A stretch of DNA of 22,319 bases, taken from contig WIDE01000212.1 of assembly GCA_015039315.1 (NCBI GenBank), positions 1 to 22,319 of the forward strand, in the 5' to 3' direction. Positions within the stretch are counted from its first letter, which is position 1. The number at the start of each line of letters is the position of its first letter. The notes beneath the pieces were generated by a model. That model had not been told where the DNA came from. It saw only the letters and a program-made list of their open reading frames with translations, and ran no database searches. The translations under genes and the position numbers were made by a program. The DNA is from Clavulina sp. PMI_390. Taxonomy: Eukaryota > Basidiomycota > Agaricomycetes > Cantharellales > Hydnaceae. This document shows positions 10,263 to 19,508 of the stretch, piece by piece.

Positions 10263-13200
10263 CTATACACTAGAGGCAGAGGGAAGTAACCCAGTTGCAC
10301 TAGTGGTGTAACATTGGGCCCATTCCTTTCCCATAGCCATGTTATCAAAGTTCAGTCTGACAAATTGACTGAAGTCCTTTTTACCAAGGATACCAACAAG
10401 GCTGTGATGAGAGAGGTTGGTCCTGCAGCTTGAGGGCACCCAGAAAAGAAGTTCATTATTGGGACCTTTCACCCAACCATTGTCAAGGTGGATTGGCCAA
10501 GCTAGGGTTGGAAGAGTAACATCCAATGCATGTGTAGGGGATACTACTTTGCAAGCAGACAATGTAGTGATATCCCAGAGATAGATTGATCCATCTGTAG
10601 AACCAGAGGCAAGAATTGCACCATCAAGGGAGAATGCAAGTGAAAACATGGAGATCCCAACGACCCCTATTGGCTCTCCCTTGGCTGATTGAGTCTGGAC
10701 ATCCCACAACATGATGGATTCATCAACAGAGCCTGAGGCAAGAACTGCTCCATCAGGTGAAAATGCCACAGATATCACCCAGTCAGTATGACCTTTGAGT
10801 GGCTCTCCCTTAGCTGATTGGGTCCCCACATCCCACAGCCTGATGGATTCATCACCAGAGCCTGAGGCAAGAACTGCTCCATCAGGTGAGAATGCCACAG
10901 AGATCACATAGTGATTATGACCTGTGAGTGGCTCTCCCTTGGCTGATTGGGTCTGCACATCCCACAGCCTGATGGATTGATCATAAGAGCCTGATGCAAG
11001 GACTGCTCCATCAGGTGAAAATGCCATAGATGTCACATATTGAGTATGACCTGTAAGTGGCTCTCCTATGGCTGATTGGGTGTGCACATCCCACAACCTG
11101 ATCGATTTATCCTCAGAGCCTGATGCAAGAACTGCTCCATTAGGGGAAAATGCCACAGATCTCACAGAGCCAGTATGGCCTATGAGTGGCTCTCCCTTGG
11201 CTGATTGGGTCTGGACATCCCACAGCCTGATGGATCTATCAACAGAGCCTGAGGCAAGAACTGATCCATCAGGTGAAAATGCCACAGATGTCACAGAGTC
11301 AGTATGGCCTGTGAGCGGCTCTCCCTTGGCTGGTTGAGTGTGCACATCCCACAGCCTGATTGATTGATCATCAGAGCCTGAGGCAAGAACTCCTCCATTA
11401 GGGGAAAATGCCACAGATCTCACAGATTGAGTATGGCCTGTGAGTCGCTCTCCCTTGGTTGATTGGGTGCGCACATCCCACAGCCTGATGGATTGATCAG
11501 AAGAGCCTGATGCAAGGACTGCTCCATCAGGCAAAAATGCCACAGATCTCACAGATTGAGTATGACCTGTGAGTGGCTCTCCCTTGGCTGATTGAGTCTG
11601 GACATCCCACAACCTGATGGATCTATCATCAGAGCCTGAGGCAAGGACTGCTCCATCAGGTGAAAATCCAAGAGATGTCACAGATTGAGTATGACCTGTA
11701 AGTGGCTCTCCCTTGGCTGATTGAGTCTGGACATCCCACAACCTGATGGATTGATCATAAGAGCCTGATGCAAGGACTGCTCCATCAGGTGAAAATGCCA
11801 TAGATGTCACATACTGAGTGTGGCCTGTGAGTGGCTCTCCCTTGGTTGATTGGGTGTGCACATCCCACAACCTGATGGATTTATCAACAGAGCCTGATGC
11901 AAGAATTGCTCCATTGGCGGAAAATGCCACAGATCTCACAGAGCCAGTATGGCCTATGAGTGGCTCTCCCATGGTTGAATGGGTGTGCACATCCCACAAC
12001 CTGATGGATTGATCATAAGAGCCTGATGCAAGGACTGCTCCATCAGGGGAAAATGCCACAGATGCCACCCAGTCAGTATGGCTTGTGAGTGGCTCTCCTT
12101 TGGCTGATTGGGTGTTCACATCCCACAACCTGATGGATCCATCACCAGAGCCTGAGGCAAGGACTGATCCATCAGGAGAAAATACCATAGATTGAATACT
12201 ATGTTTGTGCCCAATCAAATGCTGTCCATACTGTTCCCCAGATTGGGAGTTCCATAGGATGATAGAGCCATCTGACAGCCCTGCAGCAACTACATTCTGT
12301 CTGGAAACTGCCATAGACCATACCACCCCTTGATGCTCCAGCACATGCCTGAGCATTGGCCACATATCCATGTCCCCTGGTGACACTGACACAGTCTTTA
12401 TGAATTGGCTGCATAGTGAGTGTAAGGGAGATGATGTAGGGATGAATGGGAGGGCACTGAGGTAGATGTGTGGTACACTTTGAGCAATTGGGATGGCATA
12501 ATAAGATGCAAACCGCACTGCCTCTGCCACCTCTGCTGCAATCTTGACACTGATCTAGAATATATATTAGTGCTAGTCCTTCCCAGCTGCTGAGCCCAAA
12601 AAACTCACCTGGGTTGGAATTGATGACAGGCATTGTAGTGGAGATGTATGGGTGAGGCTCATCACTTCAAGCCAATGAAGGAATTGGACTGTAGAGAGCA
12701 GTGTTCTAATTGTTTTCATAGGGCTGATTGGTAAATCTGGTGCTGCTGCAAGGTGGGAGGTCCAGAAGTGGCATGCATATATCAGTGATTCTCCAATTTT
12801 CTCTTGAATCAGAGAAGAGAGGTTTGGGATAGATGAGTTGGGCAAGAATGAAGTGGGCAGGTTGCAAATGTTGAACTGTAGCTTCCTCTCTCCATGCAAC
12901 ATCACAGCCAAGCAGCTCTCCATTAGAACCCTGTGGGTCTGTCCAACATCAACACAGTACAAACTGTTGGAATCTTGGATAAAATCAAAAAATGAGGCAT
13001 GAAGGGGGAGCAGTGCAGTGGTGAGACCTGTCAGTCTTGTTCCTGTCAATAGGGAGGATAAAAGCCCAATATACACAACTGCATCTTCCTTCACATCCTC
13101 AGCTTCACCATATTGCAAAAAGTGAACATGCAGGAGCTGAAGCATTGCAGTCAAGGAAAGTGGCTTTCTTGCTGCCACAAGAACACCCAGAAGTAATCTG

Positions 13201-15876
13201 AGAAGGTTGAGGTCCTCTGATTTAGAGTGACCAAACTGTGCATCTAGTACAGTTGTGTACAGCCCAAATAGGCTGGTCTGACTCATGGTAGTGGTAGAGT
13301 TGGAGAGGAGGTTCCTCAGCCGCCTGGAAGGACGCACTGCTTGATTGCCATCACTTCTGTCCACAATGTACCGGCAGGCAGTAGAAGCCCACTGGAATGA
13401 CAGCTGAGCCTTCTCAGACAGAAGTGCAATATGCTCTTGTTTAAGGTGAAGATCACTATGCCACAGCATGTGTTTGACATACTCATAGATGTCCTGAATG
13501 GTAGTGTGATCAGGGAGCTCATTCATGAAGAGTTGAGATGTGGTTTCCAGAGGTGATGGAGATGCTTCCAAAATACCCTGGACATCTGACTCTGGCCTTG
13601 TGGTGAGCAGAATCCGCACAGCAGGAGGCAGCATAGCAGCAAGGCTCACAAGTGGCTTGAGCATCTTACTACGCTCAGCGACTACCCCTGACTCATCAAG
13701 ACCATCAATAATGATAATTACTTGATGATAAGCGTTTGGGTTGTGCTGTAGCAGAGGGACAAGAAACAGTCTGAGCTGTTCAGCTGGGTCTTGACTCTTG
13801 CGCTCCAGAGGTGTGGCTGAAGTCACTAATTCTACAAGCTTGGCCTCAAGACCAGTGTCCTGAGCAGCAAGCTGAAGGGCAATTGTGGTGAACAAATTTG
13901 AAGGGTTGAGCTGGCCCTGTTTGGCAGTCTCAAACCTGTAGTAGGCCATAAGCACATTGGTGTGCTCAAAGAACTTGGCTACATTGACAGCAATAGATGA
14001 TTTTCCAGAGCCAGCCACTCCTTGCAGCCATAGGACCTTGGTACCAGCTAAATCTAGCTTATGCTCCTCAGTAGGTGTATTAGGGAGAGGATTGAGAGTA
14101 ACAGAAGCTGGGGCACCAGCAGCCCAGGTCTGGAGTGCTTCCAGGACAGCTGTGCGTGTGCCTGGGAGGCATCCATGGCCATTGCCATCATGGAGTGTGA
14201 CAGCTGCATCAACAGCACATGGGAGGACAGAAAGGATATCATCTTTCACTAAAACATCTTGAATAAGCAAAGGGGTCAATCAATATCATGAATGGCAGGA
14301 AGGCACACCAAGTTTCTCCACACCATGTCTGATAACATTCAATTGAGCACTGATTTGATGAACTTGACTGAAAACAGCAGCCACTGATGAGCCTTGAAGT
14401 TTAGTGGCAAGAGAGGTAAGGGTTTCAGTGATTTTATCAGCATCCTGTTCAAAGGATGTGAAAAATGTTGGGACTTGGAGCATAGCTAGATGCAAAGATC
14501 ATCTCAATGTCAGAGGTTTGGTGAGAAGCATGAAATATAGAAGATACATACATTTGTGCTTTTGATGTTCAGCATACCCATTGATCAGTGCAGCCCCACT
14601 CATCACGGTGAATGAGACACCTTGGACTATGTCCCGGACTGCAGAGTCATGCTCTTTGGAAGTAGCATATTGCTCTGTGAGAACACACAAGTCTTTCATG
14701 GAGCTGAGAAGGGTGTGCATGTGGGCATTAGCCTGAACATTTGCCTGGATGATGGTGTAGGCACCCTTGAGGACACCAACAATAACCTTTGCAACAGGAT
14801 GAATCTAAAAGCGCAGTCATTACTTATTCCAAGTGCATCATGCAAAATAGATACAAGTTTACCTCTGCAATGAGACCACCAAGCTTGAGGAGCCCCTCCA
14901 CAGCTGTGATAGCATTAGGAAATGCAGCAAGGAAGTCATCCTTCAATGGCTGGACACGGTTATACTGATCCGTGACACTGCTTCCTGCATCTAGAAGCTT
15001 ATTACTTTTAGGTGCACCAAGCGCTTCTTCCGCCTTAGCAGTTCTGGCGGCAGCTTGCTCAGAATTATCAGCATTTATCGCCGCAGATCTGCCGGATGCA
15101 TTGACATCCGTCTGGGCAGGCATGCTGCTAGTGATAGCTTGCTGCACTGCGCTAGCCAATGACCCAGTAGGCGGGACAGGAGCTGAGGCTGGAGAGGGCA
15201 AGGCGGAGTCATGACCCTGGTTGGTGCTAAATCCGGGGGAATCATGTGTATTGCGGTCGCGCTGGTTATCGGCGGAAGCTGTATCTGCAGCGTTCATGAG
15301 CTGCTCTGCTCCAGTTGCATGACGGGATATGACTAGGTAGAGCCCAAGAGCACCGTCGATGCGCTCTGTAGGTTATTGCAGAAGCGAATAAGAACATCTT
15401 TCGGCTCCAGAGCATGCATGTGAATCTGGACGAACCGGAGATCTTTCGATCAGTGGCCAAACTGACGTTGTGGCGAGCAAGTGTTTTCCACATGACTTCA
15501 AACTGGCGCTGCTGGACAGTGACAGAAATGTGAGGCGGAAGAGATTTGAAGAATCTGAAAAAGTCGACCGAAATGAGCAGCCCTCAGATTCCTAGCATAT
15601 ATGAGCAAGATAACAAGAATGGCGGACGAACTTCTTCACAGAGAAAGAGGGCGAGTCCAGCGTTGTATTACCAGAAGCGTGCACTTGCCGGGTCGTAAAT
15701 TTGGATTCTCCATCGATATCGGGAGGGTTCCATTCGATGCAGAAGCGGTAAGAATTCCCCTTCTTGATCTTGCTGCTGGTGTATGAAGCACCTAGGAATG
15801 CGGATCATCAGTGGATGAAACAGGCTGACTGAGGCAAGTGTGTAGTACCTCCGATTTCGAATGAAGGCGCTGACAT
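10263..15876 (-). CDS. NLR-like NACHT-WD40 repeat protein, about 1722 aa
   Basis: Such STAND NTPases act as cytosolic sensors; fungal relatives mediate non-self recognition and programmed cell death. Eight exons join in frame: 15876-15849, 15791-15672, 15582-15436, 15365-14863, 14804-14552, 14485-14309, 14257-12609 and 12554-10263. The junction of exons 2 and 3 is least certain. The order is an unrecognised 120-residue N-terminus (beta-rich, perhaps C2-like), a Ser/Ala-rich linker, and a helical segment starting near IHPVAKVIVGVLKGAY that recalls fungal Goodbye-like domains. CLPGTR comes next, then NACHT with Walker A GVAGSGKSS (about 489-497) and Walker B IIIIDGLDES (about 590-599). Then follow 14 WD40 repeats (about 1034-1636) and a C-terminal tail. 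If the upstream exons are not used, translation could start at 15297 (1601 aa). The body is CpG-poor, unlike exons 1-3 and the start of exon 4. Confidence 0.87.
10570..12345 (-). repeat. 129-bp tandem repeat array encoding the WD40 propeller
   Basis: Fourteen units of exactly 129 bp (43 codons) follow without spacers. The conserved tract that begins CCCACA in most copies starts at 10574 and then every 129 bases up to 12251. Twelve central units are near-identical; the two outer ones are diverged. Each unit reads as a WD40 blade: GHT-x-x-V-x-SVAFSPDG, then LASGS-x-D-x-SIRLWDV-x-TQS. Differences are concentrated at a few fixed positions. Such uniform arrays are known from fungal HET-type receptors and arise by unequal exchange among repeats. 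Confidence 0.95.
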
Positions 15877-17640
15877 TGTGGGCTAGATAGTGGTTCTTTC
15901 TCTCGAGCGACGAGGGCAAAAGGCTTAGAGCACTGGTTGATCTGTGTTGAGTGTTGGGAACAAGCACAAGGCTCACAACTCATCGTCTCTCTCATTTATG
16001 ATCACAGCCACCACCGGAATGAGAAGTGCGGGAGCTACTTTCGAAGGAAAAAGTATTGATTTCACGGCCAGGAGAGGGACAATATCTACAAAAGCACGTT
16101 GTAGATTATAGGTCCATTGCTAGGATCCCTGCGATGAAGCAGGCATTAGGGTATAGTGAGTATGCAGCATCCAGAGTAGCCACGACTGCAGCATAAACGC
16201 GGGAGAGGGTCGGGGAATCTGAGATATATATCTACTGCCTGTCCAAGCTCGCGGAGAGACATAGTATCGCTCCCGGGGTTTTCTGCGTCTGTCGTTGATG
16301 AGTCGTCCTGATAGTTATCGTTCCCAAGGCTTGAGCGACGAGAACAAGTGAGTCCGGCGCTTGTTTGCCATCTGAGCCGCCAAAGTTCTCACCAGCCTCT
16401 CGACCGGGAGCTTCACCCGCCAGACTGACTACCTGCGCAATTACCAGCGCTATGTCATCCAATAGTATCCTGCTGCCGGATCCCTGCCAGGTAACAGGAT
16501 TGCTGGTTGCATCATGCACTCCTGCTCGGCATCGTGCATGTCATGGTGCCCGCTCACACGCTCTCTCTCCCCGTCGCGCTATCTCATTCTTTGATCTTGA
16601 TTGTACCTAAACGCTATTGCCTTCCAAGTACATCTTTCCATGAACGCACCTTACGCTCGCGACCAGCGCATACTATGCCCTCCAAGGGCTGGGACTCAAG
16701 AGCATCGCTGATGATAACTTATCCACATGACGTCGATCCGGCCAACTCTCCTAGGGGCGAAACTCTGAGCTAGCTGAAAGCATAGCAATACTAGCGGAAA
16801 GCGATTTGAACGCTATTGTCACGGCGTGGTCGGGAGCGGAGAATGCTGAGCATCTCTCTCTCTCTCCCTCTCTCTCCCTCTCTCTCCCTCTCTCTCCCTC
16901 CTTGTTAGTCCTTGATGTGATGTCTCCCCTCCACCTCTTTGTCTCACTCGACTTATACTCTGCCCTTTCAAACGCGCCATCTCCATGTTTGCAATCCCCA
17001 TCATCCCGGACTAGCTCTCTCATGTCGGCCAACCTCATTGTCCCTCCGTCGAGTCCAGGGAACCATTACTCCTGACGCTCAGCATCCGCTAAGACATCTA
17101 ACACTTCGTCGGTTGTCTGCACCCTTGTTGCTGCTCATTGTGCTGGACGAGTCCTCTCACAGCCTCAACATACCGACTCGCGGGCAATAGTGCACTATTC
17201 CTCACTCTATGCGTCCAACACCGGCAAGACGGAGGCACACCAGGTAACATTCACTCGGCATTCCACTAGCTGTAAGGAATTCGGCCTCACCATCGGCTAG
17301 ATTTATGGTATGGATATGAAGTACTTTGCTCTCACAAGTGGATACTGGGTCGTTGCTGGTGGCTTGCCGAGACGAGGGCTTCACCAGAAGACAGTGAGCG
17401 CATTGAGGACTTGACAGTAGCGGCGGCAAGCAAACCCTCTGTTGTATTAACCCGATACGTGCCGAGCACACCACACTCCCACGCGCCCATGAGTTCAGAG
17501 TGCGAAGGCACTAGACCCTGCATTGCCTTCGTGGCCGAGACTTTCGTGTTGGTAGTGTTGGATCAGGAGCGCTTGCAAGGGGAGGGAGATTGTGAATGAG
17601 GGTACAAGGAAAGGGCCTTGATGGGGGAGATGGGGAAAAG
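15877..17640. other. Upstream region of the NLR gene and unresolved sequence
   Basis: The first few hundred bases should hold the NLR promoter. Beyond that I find only scattered short frames on both strands with no recognisable domain. A plus-strand piece near 17378-17599 looks weakly protein-like but lacks coherent splicing. A CT-rich tandem repeat lies at 16852-16901. I assign no gene here. Confidence 0.4.
16852..16901 (+). repeat. CT-rich tandem repeat, 10-bp unit
   Basis: Four perfect copies of TCTCTCCCTC run from 16861 to 16900, preceded by a short CT tract. It is simple-sequence DNA likely to vary in length between strains. Confidence 0.9.
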
Positions 17641-18765
17641 TCAAAGGGTTGTAGCGGTGAGATGGACGAGCATGGCAGATAACGGTGGATACGGAACGTA
17701 CGAAGATGACGATCCCGCACCGGGACTAATCGACATCGCCTGCCTCGGCGAATAGAAGAAAAATTCATATCCACCACGGCAGGCTCCAACCGATCCGGTG
17801 CACGTCTGGAACTCCATTCTGCACCACACCGCGCAGGTTCATCGTCCCACTGGCTCGAAAGCTTCGCAAAGCTGCCCTCCCAGTCTCCAAGTGGGCCCAG
17901 CCCTCGTTTGTGGGATGAGAAGAGACGGTAGGAGGCGTAGCATGCTGTACACTGCCACCGAGCCCGCCAATGCCAGACGTGCAGGATTCGTGGCTTTCGG
18001 CTCGTCCGCCGACCGCCCAAGCAAGCACGTTCCCGTGAGCCGAGTGCGGTGAAGCGGGATGTTGCTGATGCTGATGCCCATGCTGATAGGCTTGCCCCGT
18101 ACTCCCCGAATCAAACAAACTTCTCATCATCACTCGCGACATGAGCACCCAAATGATGGTCATTCATAACAGCGATCGTGCGCTCACGCTCATGATCCAA
18201 GTCCCAAATTATACACTCCAAATCGATGCACGTGTTGTCGCCGGACCAGGGCCTGACAACGATACAAGCCCATTAGCACCAGACCCCCTTTGCCACACTC
18301 GTGTTCATCATCCCACTATCCTCCGAACCGGACACGAGTGGCGGAGAGCCCGCGCCTACTGAGCCAAGCGAGTTCAAAAGCCCCTCTGCCCTATTAGAGC
18401 TGCTCCTCTTTTTGATCTTCCAGGGCAACGACTTATGCGGACGACCGAGAGTTCTTCGATATTAATAATGATTGTGACTGGGTATCATAGGAAAGAGCGC
18501 TGTGGCGCGGAACAAGGTGGATGCCGACGTTGCGCTCGTCGGTACGTGGACCGACAGACTCGGACAACGCGATCTGTCCGAATGTATAGTCGCGCCCGCT
18601 GCTGCTGATACGGCCGCTGCGATCGAAGATGACGGTAGAGGTTAATGAAGATGAGCTGGAGGTGGATGGGGTAGGCTCGACTTGCACCAAGAGCGGTTGT
18701 TTGCCGTTGTCCTCCCTTTGCCAGAAGGCGGAGGAAGCTTGTATAGGAGCGGATTGATATCAGTG
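17641..18765 (-). other. Unassigned coding-like block, possibly a broken or multi-exon gene
   Basis: Several minus-strand stretches read like protein but in different frames. About 18765-18433 contains TVIFDRSGRISSSG and GIHLVPRHSALSYDTQ. About 18420-18290 is Ser/Gly-rich, with a possible short intron at its end (GTCTGG to GTCAG). About 18235-18120 contains ECIIWDLDHERERTIAVMND. About 18110-17770 is rich in His, Gln and Ser. 17829-17641 ends in a Ser/Pro-rich tail. I could not join them with splice sites that keep the frame, and I recognise no family. It may be a decayed gene, a gene with sequence errors, or chance open frames in a GC-rich region. Confidence 0.3.
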
Positions 18766-19044
18766 ATTTCGCTCGGAATCGTTGCTCGGAATGGCTAAAA
18801 GACTAAGGGAATGTAGTGGAAGAGAATGGGAGGGGGGGGGGGATTAGTTGAATCGGTCGAGGTCAATAGCGTTATCCAAAAAGTTGGCACGGCAGACAGA
18901 AACAGACCTAATCTACCGGAAATTCGCGTACAGAGAAAAAGGCAACCAGCTTAGCCTGTCAGTACAGATTGCCGCTTAAAATGTGCAAAGTCATTGTTTG
19001 GAAGGGACCGGGTCAGGCCGGTACCATTGCGTTTACTCAATCCC
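18766..19044. other. Intergenic stretch with an 11-base G run
   Basis: No gene is visible. A run of 11 G lies at 18832-18842. Such homopolymers are prone to length errors in sequencing and replication. Confidence 0.5.
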
Positions 19045-19480
19045 GCCAGAGCTTGATGAAGTGGACACCATGACATCGGACTACCAAGACGTGTGAGGGG
19101 AATAATCAAGGCTCGATTGAATATTTGAGCGAAGATAAGAGCGTCCTCAGACAAGACTACTTGACTATGGTGGCCGCATGGCGATCATGGCTGGGTAGCT
19201 GTTCCTAGGATGATCCTCGAGGTCGGGCAATACAATGAGAGATGTTTGGTAGGCGGTGTGGTGAGGCCCACCTCCAACTTAGTCCAATAAGGAATGCAAG
19301 GATGATGAAAACGGCAAAAATCACTATCCATGCTATCAGTAACCCAATGTGTTGGGGGCGTGAAGCAGTCTTTGCTGTAGCAATTAGCGGAAACGTTCAA
19401 TAAAGGACGATGATGAGCCTCCACTGATGGCCAACCCTTGACTTGTTTGGCACCAGTGGACGCGTCAACAAGCCACGCTA
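19045..19480 (-). pseudogene. Decayed 5' fragment of a second fucosyltransferase-like (CigA-like) gene
   Basis: The stretch resembles 8500-9125 at the DNA level in the same order: the block for LNRTLIVPPIRLG (here FNRALIIPLTRLG), the membrane anchor (here LIAWIVIFAVFIILAFLIG), and the upstream region ending GGACGCGTCAACAA. At least two parts are missing, one between the anchor and the first conserved block and one around the start codon. The frame is broken several times and the whole 3' half is absent. It is a truncated duplicate of the gene at 7228-9023, now lying directly before MSH5. No function is expected for the protein part; the upstream end may serve as MSH5 promoter. Confidence 0.75.
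19460..19467 (+). promoter_or_regulatory. MluI cell-cycle box-like site upstream of MSH5
   Basis: ACGCGTCA matches the MBF consensus ACGCGTNA and stands about 42 bases before the MSH5 ATG. MBF-type sites drive S-phase and premeiotic genes in other fungi, so the position is sensible. The site lies in the part duplicated from 9109-9116. Confidence 0.4.
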
Positions 19481-19508
19481 AACCAAACTGAAACCAACTC
19501 TCCGCGAA

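Noticed and set aside
11068..12012. Open frames on the plus strand across the WD40 array
   Set aside because: They are the antisense of the repeats and recur because the repeats do; no start context or family.
10570..12345. Regular repeats at a constant period, as in a CRISPR array or satellite
   Set aside because: The 129-bp units are contiguous, have no spacers, and encode WD40 blades in one open frame.
15266..15493. Separate small gene upstream of the NLR
   Set aside because: The frame from the VMWKTLARHN segment joins the NLR frame through a phase-matched intron (15366-15435), so it is better explained as NLR exons.
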